DNA from: an uncultured Alphaproteobacteria bacterium
Lineage (GTDB): Bacteria > Pseudomonadota > Alphaproteobacteria > Rhizobiales > Beijerinckiaceae
DNA length: 64,000 bases
Direction of reading: 5' to 3'
Assembly: GCA_937988775.1 (NCBI GenBank)
Contig: CALKHP010000052.1
Span: forward strand, 62,001 to 126,000
A program made the translations under genes and the position numbers. Within the stretch, counting starts at the first letter, position 1. Every line of letters begins with the position of its first letter. The notes below the pieces were generated by a model that was given only the letters and a program-made list of their open reading frames with translations, did no database searches and had not been told where the DNA came from. Below, piece by piece: positions 25,194 through 33,529 of this stretch.

Positions 25194-26435
25194 ATGATCG
25201 ATCTCGACGCGCTCGACTTCGCGGCGCTCGTCAGGCCCGGCGATCTCGTGTGCTGGGGACAGGCCTCGGCCGAGCCGGTGGCGCTGACGCGCCGCCTGAT
25301 GGCCGAGCGGGCGCGCATCGGCACATTTTCCGCCTTCATCGGCATCAGCCTCACCGAGACGCCGGACCCGGCTTATACGGATTGCGTGCGGTTCAGTTCC
25401 TTCTGTGGGACGGGCACCAACCGCCGGCTCGCCGCCGCCGGCAAGCTCGATATCCTGCCGATCCATTATTCCGACCTGCCGGGCGTACTGCGCGAGCGGG
25501 TCGATGTCCTGCTGCTCCAGGTCGCCGAGCATCCCGATGGCGGCCGCTACAGCCTGTCCTGCGCCAGCGACTACGTCGCGGAACTGGTGAAGGCAGCCCG
25601 CGTGGTGATTGCCGAGGTCAATCGCCAGGCGCCGTTCACCGCGGCCGGGATCGCGGTGCAGGACATCGACGTGATGATCCGTACCGATCGGCCCGTGCCG
25701 CACATGGCACCAAGCGCTCCGGGCGCGGTGGAACGCAGCATCGCCGCCAACGTCGCCGCGCTGGTGCAGGACGGCGCCACGCTGCAATTCGGGCTCGGCG
25801 CCCTGCCCGACTGCGTCGCCGACCTGCTCAGCGACCGCCGCGATCTCGGGCTTCATACCGGCGTGATGGGCGACGGCGCCATGCGGCTGATGCAATGCGG
25901 CGCGATCACCAATGCGCGCAAGCCGGTCGAGACCGGCATATCCGTCGCGGGAACCTTGCTCGGAAGCGGCGAACTGCTTGCTTTCGCCAATCTCAACCCG
26001 GCCATCAAATTATGCCCGAACGGGTTCACGCATGCTCCGGGCGTGCTCGCGGCGCTGCCCGGATTCACGGCGATCAACTCAGCCCTCGAAGTCGACCTTT
26101 CAGGCCAGATCAACACCGAGACGATCGCCGGCCGTTATGTCGGCGCGGTCGGCGGCGCCATCGACTTCCTGCGCGGCGCGCGTGCCGCGCAAGGCGGGCT
26201 TCCCATCGTGGCCTTGCCCTCGACCGTAGAGGTGCGCGGCGAGCGCCGCAGCCGGATCGTCACGCGGCTTTCCGGACCGGCCACGATCCCAAGGGCGGAC
26301 AGCGCCATCATCGTGACGGAACACGGCGTGGCGGATCTGCGCGGGCAGTCGCTGGAAGCGCGCGCCCGCAAGCTGATCGCGATCGCGGACCCGCAATTCC
26401 AGGATGCCTTGGCGGCGGCCTCCAACCTGCGTTGA
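25194..26435 (+). CDS. Cat1-type (family I) CoA transferase / acetyl-CoA hydrolase
   Basis: Member of the acetyl-CoA hydrolase/4-hydroxybutyrate CoA-transferase family, 413 aa. The N-terminal half starts LVRPGDLVCWGQASAEPVAL. The catalytic region is INSALEVDLSGQINTE, with the family Glu, followed by GGAIDFLRGA and ITEHG-like VTEHGVADLRG. It probably transfers CoA between a pathway acid and acetyl- or succinyl-CoA. It is the last gene of the plus-strand unit and converges on a BKACE gene with only 25 bp between. Confidence 0.88.
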   Translation: MIDLDALDFAALVRPGDLVCWGQASAEPVALTRRLMAERARIGTFSAFIGISLTETPDPAYTDCVRFSSFCGTGTNRRLAAAGKLDILPIHYSDLPGVLRERVDVLLLQVAEHPDGGRYSLSCASDYVAELVKAARVVIAEVNRQAPFTAAGIAVQDIDVMIRTDRPVPHMAPSAPGAVERSIAANVAALVQDGATLQFGLGALPDCVADLLSDRRDLGLHTGVMGDGAMRLMQCGAITNARKPVETGISVAGTLLGSGELLAFANLNPAIKLCPNGFTHAPGVLAALPGFTAINSALEVDLSGQINTETIAGRYVGAVGGAIDFLRGARAAQGGLPIVALPSTVEVRGERRSRIVTRLSGPATIPRADSAIIVTEHGVADLRGQSLEARARKLIAIADPQFQDALAAASNLR

Positions 26436-26451
26436 ACCGGCCAGCAGAGAT

Positions 26452-26464
26452 GAACTTGCTCTAG
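26452..26464 (+). repeat. 13-bp remnant identical to the terminus of the 105-bp repeat
   Basis: GAACTTGCTCTAG is identical to the last 13 bases of repeat copy 1 (2633-2645) and in the same orientation. As there, its CTAG supplies the TAG stop of the minus-strand gene next to it. No other part of the 105-bp element is recognisable around it. It may be a solo end, or chance, since only 13 bp match. Confidence 0.45.
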
Positions 26465-27393
26465 AAGCCGACCTTGCCGGCGCCCTTCAGGGCGAGCATG
26501 GCGCGCGCCTCGTCGGGCGTGGCGACCGTCTTGCCAAGACCCTCGATGATCTTGCGCGCCATCGTCACCTGCTCCGCACTGGATTTCGCCAGCTTGCCGC
26601 GCCCGGCCCATAGCGAATCCTCGAGCCCGACGCGGATATTGCCGCCCATCGCCGCCGACATCGCCGCGATGCGCAGCTGGCTCGCGCCGGCGCCAAGCAC
26701 CGACCAGACATAGTCGCCGCCGAACAGCCGGTCGGCGGTGCGGCGCATGTGCAGCACGTCTTCCTGATGCGTGCCGATGCCGCCGAGAATGCCGAATACC
26801 GACTGGATGAAGAAGGGCGGCTTGACGAGACCGCGCTCGGCGAAATGCGCCAGATTATACAGATGCCCGATATCGTAGCACTCGAACTCGAACCGCGTGT
26901 CGTTCTCGGAGCAGGTCTTGAGGATATATTCGATATCCTGGAACGAGTTGCGGAACACCAGGTCGCGGGTCGCCTCGAGCGCCACCGGCTCCCAATCGTG
27001 CTTGAACTCCTTGTATTTGTTGAGCAGCGGAAACAGCCCGAAATTGATCGAGCCCATGTTGAGCGAGGCAACCTCCGGCTTCAGGGTCGCGGCCGGGCGC
27101 ACGCGCTCGTCGACCTTCATGAACGGGCTGCCGCCGGTGGTGATGTTGATCACGGCCGGCGTTTTATCCCTGACCGTGCCGACGAAGCGCTGGAAGGCTT
27201 CCGGCGACTGGTCGGGCTTGCCGTTCCCGGGGTCGCGCGCGTGCAGGTGCAGGATTGCCGCGCCTGCGGCAGAGGCTGCTTCCGCCTCGCGCACGATCTC
27301 TTCCGGGGTGACCGGCAGATAGGGCGACATGGACGGCGTATGGATCGCGCCGGTAATGGCGCAGGTGATGATGACTTTATCGGAAACGGGCAT
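26461..27393 (-). CDS. BKACE-family (DUF849) beta-keto acid cleavage enzyme, paralogue 1
   Basis: TIM-barrel Zn enzyme of 310 aa that condenses a beta-keto acid with acetyl-CoA and splits it to acetoacetate and a new acyl-CoA. The Zn-binding HxH is in AAILHLHARDPGNGKP. Other family blocks are INITTGGSPF, SLNMGSINFG, FECYDIGHLYN, FSV-like WSVLGAGASQL and VGLEDSLWAGRG. The start at 27393 gives the canonical KVIITCAITGAIHTP beginning. It lies 43 bp downstream of aapP, so uptake and cleavage are co-transcribed. A second, shorter paralogue is at 34382. Confidence 0.9.
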   Translation of the reverse strand: MPVSDKVIITCAITGAIHTPSMSPYLPVTPEEIVREAEAASAAGAAILHLHARDPGNGKPDQSPEAFQRFVGTVRDKTPAVINITTGGSPFMKVDERVRPAATLKPEVASLNMGSINFGLFPLLNKYKEFKHDWEPVALEATRDLVFRNSFQDIEYILKTCSENDTRFEFECYDIGHLYNLAHFAERGLVKPPFFIQSVFGILGGIGTHQEDVLHMRRTADRLFGGDYVWSVLGAGASQLRIAAMSAAMGGNIRVGLEDSLWAGRGKLAKSSAEQVTMARKIIEGLGKTVATPDEARAMLALKGAGKVGF

Positions 27394-27436
27394 CGGCTTG
27401 TCCTTGGGTGGAGCGCATGATTGCAGGCCGCCCGCC

Positions 27437-28201
27437 TCAGGCGGAGGCCGAGACGTGGCTGAAGAATTCCTTGAGCCGCCCGGTGCGTGGCTGGTTGAAG
27501 ATGACGTCGGGCACTTCGTCATGCAGGATACGCCCGTGGTCCATGAACACCATCCGGTCGGCGACCGCGCGCGCAAAACCCATCTCATGCGTGACGCAGA
27601 TCATGGTGATGCCGCTGTCGGCAAGCTCTTCCATGACGTCGAGCACTTCCTTGACCATCTCGGGATCGAGCGACGAGGTCGGCTCGTCGAACAGCATCAC
27701 CTCCGGCTGCAGGCACAGCGCGCGCGCGATGGCGACGCGCTGCTGCTGGCCGCCCGAAAGCTCGCTCGGGTATTTATGGGCCTGATCGCCGACCCTGACC
27801 CGGACCAGGAACTCGATCGCCCAGGCGCGCGCCTGCTGCTCGCTCATGCCGCGCGTCATCACCAGCCCGACGGTGCAGTTCTCGATGATGCTCAGATGCG
27901 GGAACAGGTTGAACTGCTGGAACACCATGCCGACCTTGCGCCGGATCAGCGGCACCGTGCCGAGCCGGTGGTCGACCGGGATATCGCCGACCATGATGCG
28001 GCCGCGCTGAAAATCCTCGAGCCCGTTGATGCAGCGGATCAGCGTCGATTTTCCCGAGCCGGACGGCCCGAACACCACGATGCGCTCGCCGCGCCGCACG
28101 GTGAGATCGATGCCGTCAAGCGCCTGGAACGTGCCGAAATGCTTGTGCACATCCTCGAAGGTGACGGCCGGCAGCGTGACTGAGGAAGCCTGCATGGTCA
28201 T
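27437..28201 (-). CDS. aapP: General amino acid ABC transporter ATPase AapP
   Basis: ATPase of 254 aa of the polar amino acid type. Walker A is GPSGSGKSTLIRCINGLE, the signature is LSGGQQQRVAIARAL and Walker B is VMLFDEPTSSLDPEMV. The start ATG overlaps the aapM stop (ATGA). It belongs to the four-gene aapJQMP set and energises uptake of amino acids. Confidence 0.93.
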   Translation of the reverse strand: MTMQASSVTLPAVTFEDVHKHFGTFQALDGIDLTVRRGERIVVFGPSGSGKSTLIRCINGLEDFQRGRIMVGDIPVDHRLGTVPLIRRKVGMVFQQFNLFPHLSIIENCTVGLVMTRGMSEQQARAWAIEFLVRVRVGDQAHKYPSELSGGQQQRVAIARALCLQPEVMLFDEPTSSLDPEMVKEVLDVMEELADSGITMICVTHEMGFARAVADRMVFMDHGRILHDEVPDVIFNQPRTGRLKEFFSHVSASA

Positions 28202-29313
28202 CGCCGCGCCCCGCCGGATTTCAGATGCCGTTCGAGGCTCTGGCTATACCATGAGATGCCGCCGCAGAAGAGGAAGTAGATCATCGCGGTAAAGACATAG
28301 GCCTCGACATAGATGCCGAGCCATTCGGGATCGATGATCGCGGCATTGGTCGTGCCCAGCAGGTCATGCATGCTGATGATGACCACGAGCGAGGTATCCT
28401 TGAACGCCGAGATGAAGATGTTGACCAGCGACGGAATGGTCAGGCGCAGCACCTGCGGCAGGATGATGCGGCGCATGCCCTGCCAGTAGGTGAGGCCGAT
28501 CGTATCGGCCGCCTCATACTGGCCCTTGCCGATCGCCTGCAGGCCGCCGCGCAGCACCTCGGCCATATAGGCGGCGAAGAACATGATGAAGGCGATCTGC
28601 GCGCGCAGGATTTTCGACACCACCAGTTCGTCGGGCAGGATGATCGGCAGCATCAGGGCGGCCATGAACAGGATGCTGATCAGCGGCACGCCGCGGATCA
28701 ACTCGATATAGGCAATGCAGATCCAGCGCACGACCGGCAGTTTCGACTGGCGCCCAAGCGCCAGCAGGATCGAGAACAGCAGCGCGAACAGGATGCCGAA
28801 GGCCGACAGCATCAGGGTCAGCGGCAGGCCGCTCCAGCGGTCGATCTCGACATAACGCAGGCCGAACACGCCGCCGGTCATCAGCACCGCACAGGCCGGC
28901 AGGGCGATCAGCCAGACGATGGCGAGCGTGCGCCCGGCATGGGGGCGGCGCCAGCGCCGCCAATCGGCGCTGAAGGCCATCGCGCCGAGGAAGATCACCA
29001 TGGCGAGCAGCGCCCGCCACTGGTCGTCGTAAGGGTAGCGGCCGAAGACGATCAGCCGCGCCTTGGCGGCGATGAAGGCCCAGCACGCGCCGGAAGCCTG
29101 CGCGCAGGCTTCCCGGCCGACGTTGCCCCAGACGCTGTCGAGGATCGTCCAGCGGAAAATCGTCGGCACGATCATCACCAGGAGCGCGCCGATGATCAGC
29201 GTCAGGACGATGTTGGTCGGCGTGCCGAACAGGCCCTTGAAGACGCCTCGCGCCGCCTGTTTCAGGGAGCGCCCGCGCGGCTGGGCGGCGGACATGACGT
29301 GTTGCTGCGCCAC
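28198..29313 (-). CDS. aapM: General amino acid ABC transporter permease AapM
   Basis: Large permease of 371 aa, as in Aap/Bzt systems. A long N-terminal extension with extra membrane spans precedes the HisM-type core (IELIRGVPLISILFMAALML, then the EAA loop EAADTIGLTYWQGMRRIILPQVLRLT). Translation seems to start at GTG 29313, one base after the aapQ stop, behind a G-rich ribosome site. It forms the channel with AapQ. Confidence 0.92.
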   Translation of the reverse strand: MAQQHVMSAAQPRGRSLKQAARGVFKGLFGTPTNIVLTLIIGALLVMIVPTIFRWTILDSVWGNVGREACAQASGACWAFIAAKARLIVFGRYPYDDQWRALLAMVIFLGAMAFSADWRRWRRPHAGRTLAIVWLIALPACAVLMTGGVFGLRYVEIDRWSGLPLTLMLSAFGILFALLFSILLALGRQSKLPVVRWICIAYIELIRGVPLISILFMAALMLPIILPDELVVSKILRAQIAFIMFFAAYMAEVLRGGLQAIGKGQYEAADTIGLTYWQGMRRIILPQVLRLTIPSLVNIFISAFKDTSLVVIISMHDLLGTTNAAIIDPEWLGIYVEAYVFTAMIYFLFCGGISWYSQSLERHLKSGGARR

Positions 29314-29314
29314 C

Positions 29315-30484
29315 CTAGCCCCCCTTCGCCATGATCGATCGGTTATAGACGTTCATCAGATACGAGATGATCAGGCTGAAGGTCAGGTAGATCGCCATGA
29401 TGATGGCGATGACCTCGATCGCCTTGCCGGTCTCGCTGATGATGATGGTCGCGACGCGCATGATATCCGGGTAACCGATCGCCACGGCGAGCGAGCTGTT
29501 CTTGACGATGTTGAGATACTGGCTGGCAAGCGGCGGCACGACGACGCGCAAGGCCTGCGGAAGAATCACCAGCCGCATGACCGGGCCGGGCCTGAGGCCA
29601 AGGGCGGAGGCCGCCTCGCGCTGGCCGCGCGTCACGCCGAGAATGCCACTGCGCACGTTCTCGGCGATGAAGGCGGCGGAATAGATCGTCAGGCCGAAGA
29701 AGACCGCGGTGAATTCGGGCGTGATCGAGGCCCCGCCCCTGAAGTTGAAGCCCGCAACCTTCGGCACGTCGAGGGTTGCGGTGAACGCAACCAGCACCAG
29801 CATCGCCGCCAGCACGGCGAGCGGCAGCCTGGGGTCGCGCAGGAAAGCCGCCAGCTGCTGCGCCTTCAGCGCGCGCGCCGGCCGGCGCAGCAGCAGGAGG
29901 ACGAGCAGCAGCACCGCCAGCCCGCCGACCAGCCACAGATGCAGCGCGTCGAGCCGCAAGGTCGAGAAGGTGATGCCCCGGTTGCTGAGGAACAGCCCCT
30001 CGAACGGCTGCAGCGCGCGGCGCGGCGACGGGAAGGAGCGCGTGATCAGCGCGTACCAGAACATCATCTGCAGGATGAGCGGGATGTTGCGGACCAGCTC
30101 GACATAACCGCCCGACAACAGCCGCGCGAGCGGGTTCGAGGCCAGGCGCGTGATGCCGATCACGACGCCGAGAATAGTCGCGGCGACGATGCTGATGATC
30201 GACACCGCCAGTGTGTTGGCGATACCGGCATAAAACGCATCGAGGAAACTGTCGCCGGCGGCAAATCCGGTGACGCTTTCGCCCAGTTCGAACGAGGCGT
30301 TGCTCCACAGGAAGTCAAATCCCATGGTCAGGGAGTTCTTGGCGAGGTTGACCACGGCGTTGCTGACGAAAAACCACGTCGCGCCGATCAGGCCGAGCAC
30401 GAGCCCGGCCTGGATCAGGACACCACGCACCGCCGGGCGCCGCCAGAACGGGGGCGCCCGGTACGTTTCGGAAGATACAGTCAC
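29315..30484 (-). CDS. aapQ: General amino acid ABC transporter permease AapQ
   Basis: Permease of about 389 aa with the Aap/Bzt-specific long periplasmic or linker section between early spans. The core follows: VELVRNIPLILQMMFWYALI, ITPEFTAVFFGLTIYSAAFI and the EAA loop REAASALGLRPGPVMRLVILP. The start is GTG 30484, or TTG one codon earlier. It lies 45 bp after aapJ and 1 bp before aapM. Confidence 0.92.
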   Translation of the reverse strand: MTVSSETYRAPPFWRRPAVRGVLIQAGLVLGLIGATWFFVSNAVVNLAKNSLTMGFDFLWSNASFELGESVTGFAAGDSFLDAFYAGIANTLAVSIISIVAATILGVVIGITRLASNPLARLLSGGYVELVRNIPLILQMMFWYALITRSFPSPRRALQPFEGLFLSNRGITFSTLRLDALHLWLVGGLAVLLLVLLLLRRPARALKAQQLAAFLRDPRLPLAVLAAMLVLVAFTATLDVPKVAGFNFRGGASITPEFTAVFFGLTIYSAAFIAENVRSGILGVTRGQREAASALGLRPGPVMRLVILPQALRVVVPPLASQYLNIVKNSSLAVAIGYPDIMRVATIIISETGKAIEVIAIIMAIYLTFSLIISYLMNVYNRSIMAKGG

Positions 30485-30529
30485 CAACGATCCGCTTTCA
30501 CATTGACGGTTGACTGAACGGACAGCGCG

Positions 30530-31549
30530 TCAGCGCCATGACGGGGCGTAGAGAAGCCCGCCGCGCTCATAGAGATCGTTCATGCCGCGCGCGATCTTGA
30601 GCGCCGATTCCGAACCGAGATGCTTGTTGTAGATCTCGCCGTAATTGCCGACGGCCTTGATGACATTGACCGTCCAATCCTTGGCCAGGCCCATCTTCTC
30701 GCCAATGTCGCCATCGACGCCGAGGAAGGTGCGCACGACCGGATCGCCCGATTTCAGCTTCTCGTCGACGTTGTCCTGCGTGATGCCGAGTTCCTCGGCG
30801 GTCACGAGCGCGAAATGCGTCCAGCGGATAATGTCGTTCCAGCGATCGTCGCCCTCGCGCACCAGCGGCGCCTCATAGGATTTGGCGATCACCTCGGGCA
30901 GGATGACATGCGCGTCGGGATCCTTGAAGCGCGAACGCGCGATGGCGAGCGAGGGCGTCTCATGGGACATCGCATCGCAGCGGCCGCTTTCGTAGACCGC
31001 CTGGACCTGCGAGGTCTGCTCGATGGCGATCGGCTTGAACTTGATGTTGTTGGCGCGGAAATAATCGGCGATGTAGCGCTCGGTCACGCTGCCGGCCAGC
31101 ACGCAGATCGCCGCGCCGTCGAGTTCCTTGACGCTCTTGGCGCCAAGCTCCTTGTGCACCATGAAGCTCTGGCCGGTGTAGAAGTTCGGCGGGGTGAAGT
31201 TGACCTTGAGCTGGGTATCGCGGGAAATCGTATAGGTGACGCTGCGCGAGAGCACATCGACCTCGCCCGATTGCAACGCCGTGAACGACTGGTTGAAGGC
31301 GACCGGCGTGAACTTGACCTTGTCGCCGGCCCCGAACACCGCCGCCGAAAACGCCCGGCAATAATCGGCGTCGAAGCCGGTCCAGGCGCCCTTGTCGTTG
31401 AGGAACGAGAAGCCGGGCAGGTTGTCCGAAACGCCGCATTTGATCGCGCCGGCGCTTCTGACCGATTCAAGCGTGTCGGCGCTCGCCGGCGCGGCGAAGG
31501 CCAATGACATCATCATGCCCCCCGCGAGGCACAGAATTTTGCTTTTCAT
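30530..31549 (-). CDS. aapJ: General amino acid ABC transporter binding protein AapJ
   Basis: Periplasmic binding protein of 339 aa. A signal peptide ends with PASA before DTLESVRSAGAIKCGVSDN. The Aap/BztA hallmarks are LPGFSFLNDKGAWTGFDADY, the large size compared with 250-aa binding proteins and GLAKDWTVNVIKAVGNYGE. It is the first gene of aapJQMP-BKACE, read leftward from the palindrome-rich region at 31787-31987. Broad amino acid specificity is known for the family; the pathway partners suggest beta- or amine-containing amino acids. Confidence 0.93.
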   Translation of the reverse strand: MKSKILCLAGGMMMSLAFAAPASADTLESVRSAGAIKCGVSDNLPGFSFLNDKGAWTGFDADYCRAFSAAVFGAGDKVKFTPVAFNQSFTALQSGEVDVLSRSVTYTISRDTQLKVNFTPPNFYTGQSFMVHKELGAKSVKELDGAAICVLAGSVTERYIADYFRANNIKFKPIAIEQTSQVQAVYESGRCDAMSHETPSLAIARSRFKDPDAHVILPEVIAKSYEAPLVREGDDRWNDIIRWTHFALVTAEELGITQDNVDEKLKSGDPVVRTFLGVDGDIGEKMGLAKDWTVNVIKAVGNYGEIYNKHLGSESALKIARGMNDLYERGGLLYAPSWR

Positions 31550-31786
31550 GTCGATCTCCGGTTGTCTGCTTGAAACTACGTTGCACGGAATGTGATCGGC
31601 ACGCCTCGCCCCCTCGGGCATGGCGCCAGCTCTGGAAAGTCTTCGCGTCGAGGAGCCGATGACGGCGCGCCCCGATGACCCCGCAAGGGTCGGGCGCGGC
31701 GGCTCGAACTGTCAGGCTCCCCCCTCGTCGTCGCTGAACCGGGCACCACGGCCGCGATCCGGCAGGCGCACCTTCTCTGTGAAACG

Positions 31787-31800
31787 AATGTGATCACATT
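31787..31800. promoter_or_regulatory. Palindromic operator candidate 1 (AATGTGATCACATT)
   Basis: A perfect 14-bp palindrome sharing the core TGTGATCACA with the element at 31972. Its position about 240 bp upstream of aapJ and followed by an A+T-rich tract suits a regulator site. GntR proteins of the FCD class, such as the one encoded at 33530, commonly bind short perfect palindromes. Confidence 0.6.
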
Positions 31801-31919
31801 TTTATTTTTCAGGCAAGACACTTGCGCGCCCTCTCCGGATCGGGCCGATTTATCCTCATCTCGCCCATATAATTTGCAGGAACGCGCGATAATCGGCTGC
31901 TTACGGACCAATCGATGAC

Positions 31920-31935
31920 CAAGAGCCGGCTCTTG
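31920..31935. promoter_or_regulatory. Perfect 16-bp palindrome CAAGAGCCGGCTCTTG
   Basis: A G+C-centred perfect palindrome without a loop, 52 bp centre-to-centre from the element at 31972. It overlaps the first copy of the 13-bp tandem repeat. It may be a second type of operator; the function is unknown. Confidence 0.4.
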
Positions 31936-31966
31936 CTTGCGGCTCTTGCTTGCGGTTCGCGCTTGA
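31928..31966 (+). repeat. 13-bp tandem repeat, two perfect and one degenerate copy
   Basis: GGCTCTTGCTTGC occurs at 31928 and 31941 exactly, followed by GGTTCGCGCTTGA at 31954. It lies just upstream of the palindrome next to the PLP-enzyme gene, in the presumed promoter zone. Confidence 0.7.
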
Positions 31967-31971
31967 TCCTA

Positions 31972-31987
31972 TATTGTGATCACAATA
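31972..31987. promoter_or_regulatory. Palindromic operator candidate 2 (TATTGTGATCACAATA)
   Basis: A perfect 16-bp palindrome 19 bp before the GTG start of the PLP-enzyme gene. It shares the core TGTGATCACA with the site at 31787. A regulator bound here would block transcription or initiation of the rightward unit. Confidence 0.65.
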
Positions 31988-32005
31988 AACATATGGAGAC
32001 GCCTC

Positions 32006-33340
32006 GTGACCGACGCCAATGGATCCCGCCCGCAGACAGCAGCGCGCGGCAATGCGGCCGATGACATCGCGCGCGTCACCGGCTTCCCGGCGACCGGCAC
32101 CGCGTGGTCCGAGCTTGAGCACGGGCTCAAGACCTTCAAGGGACTGGATTACGATTGGCGCGGCGGGCGCCTGCCGTCCTACACCTATTTCTACAGCGAC
32201 GAGCTGCTGCGCGTGCAGATGGACGCCTACCGCCTGTATTCGGTCGAGAACGGCCTCGGCGAGGGCCGCGCCTTCCCGAGCCTGACGCGCATGCTCGACG
32301 ACATCAACGCGATGGTGCTCGATCTCTTCCACGCGCCGGCCTGCGCCGGCATGACCTTCACCTCCGGCGGCACCGAGAGCCTGTTCGAGGCGGTGCGCAC
32401 GGCGCGCAACTACTTCCGCGCCAACAAGCCCGGCCCCGCCAATGGCGGGCGCGAGCGCCTGAACGTCATCGCGCCGGTCACGGCCCATGCCGGGCTCAAC
32501 AAGGCCGGCGAGATCATGGATATCGACATCATCCGCGTGCCGGTCGGGCCCGAGCGCCGCGCCGACGTCAAGGCGATGCTGGAATTGGTCAACGACCACA
32601 CCATCATGCTGTTCTCCTCGGCGCCGTGCTACCCTTACGGCGTGTTCGACCCGATCACCGACCTTGGCGCGGCGGCGGCCGCGCGCAATCTGTGGCTGCA
32701 TGTCGATGCGTGCTGGGGCGGCTTCATCTCGCCCTTCGCCAAGGAACTCGGCTATGCGATCCCGCCATGGGATCTCGCGGTGAAGGGCGTGACCAGCCTG
32801 TCTGCCGACATCCACAAATTCGGCTACGGCGCCAAGGGCGCGTCCGCGCTGGTGTTTCGCGACAGCGAGTTGAAAACATTCGAGCGTTTCGAGTTTTCCG
32901 GCTGGCCGCGCGGCACCTATGCCACGCCGTCCTTCATGGGCAGCAAGCCGGCCGGTTCGCTGGCCGCCGCCTGGGCAGTGATGCGCTATCTCGGCCGCGA
33001 GGGCTATCTGGAGACGACCAAGGCGGCGATGGATGCGACCTGCCAGCTGATCGACGGCATCAACGCCATCCCGGGCCTGCGCTGCCTGGAACCGAACCGC
33101 GAAGCCAACCTGTACGGCTATGTCTCGCAGGACCCCGATATCGACATCATCGCCGTCGCCAACGAACTCCAGGGCAAGGGCTGGCTTCCCGGCCAGTTGC
33201 GCGAGCCGCTGGCGATCCAGCAGGGCGTCAACCCGGTCCATCTGCCGGTGGTGCCGCAATATCTCGCCGATGTCGCCGCCGCCGCGAAAGCGGTGCGCAA
33301 GAGTGGCGAGCGCGGCGTTTTCAATCCTCGGACCTATTGA
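32006..33340 (+). CDS. PLP-dependent decarboxylase/lyase resembling sphingosine-1-phosphate lyase
   Basis: Fold-type I PLP enzyme of 444 aa. FTSGGTESLFEAVRTARNYF binds the cofactor phosphate, LHVDACWGGF holds the PLP-pyridine Asp (about D234), and SLSADIHKFGYGAKGAS holds the Schiff-base Lys at K271. The ADIHKFGYGAKG wording is closer to sphingosine-1-phosphate lyases than to glutamate decarboxylases, so a retro-aldol type C-C cleavage is possible as well as decarboxylation. GTG 32006 has GGAG seven bases upstream; an in-frame GTG at 31976 lies within the palindrome. It is the first gene of a unit with GntR, BKACE 2 and a beta-transaminase. Confidence 0.82.
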   Translation: MTDANGSRPQTAARGNAADDIARVTGFPATGTAWSELEHGLKTFKGLDYDWRGGRLPSYTYFYSDELLRVQMDAYRLYSVENGLGEGRAFPSLTRMLDDINAMVLDLFHAPACAGMTFTSGGTESLFEAVRTARNYFRANKPGPANGGRERLNVIAPVTAHAGLNKAGEIMDIDIIRVPVGPERRADVKAMLELVNDHTIMLFSSAPCYPYGVFDPITDLGAAAAARNLWLHVDACWGGFISPFAKELGYAIPPWDLAVKGVTSLSADIHKFGYGAKGASALVFRDSELKTFERFEFSGWPRGTYATPSFMGSKPAGSLAAAWAVMRYLGREGYLETTKAAMDATCQLIDGINAIPGLRCLEPNREANLYGYVSQDPDIDIIAVANELQGKGWLPGQLREPLAIQQGVNPVHLPVVPQYLADVAAAAKAVRKSGERGVFNPRTY

Positions 33341-33529
33341 TAAGGCGCGCGACCCGTGCCGACAGGCTACAGCATGAGCCGGTCGCCTTCGGTGCGCGAC
33401 GGCCACGGCCGGAAATCGACCGGCATCCCGCACGGACGCTATTCCATCGCGCGTGGCTCCTGTGCTTCCTTGCGCCAAAGCGGCCGCGCTATTTTTCGCG
33501 GAGAACAGCGCCAACGGAGGCAAATCCCG

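Larger units (their letters stand above)
31550..32005. other. Divergent regulatory region between aapJ and the PLP-enzyme gene
   Basis: 456 bp without a convincing gene. It contains three perfect palindromes (31787-31800, 31920-31935, 31972-31987), a 13-bp tandem repeat (31928-31966) and an A+T-rich tract after 31800. The 31600-31780 half is ordinary G+C-rich sequence in which I see nothing. Both flanking operons read away from it. Confidence 0.7.

Noticed and set aside
31576..31911. 111-codon frame on the minus strand upstream of aapJ
   Set aside because: Composition is Arg/Ser/Pro-rich like random G+C-rich sequence, and it overlaps the regulatory region without a start signal.
31787..31987. 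CRP-type binding site for the TGTGATCACA palindromes
   Set aside because: CRP sites need TGTGA and TCACA separated by six bases; here the two halves abut as TGTGATCACA, so the half-site spacing is wrong.
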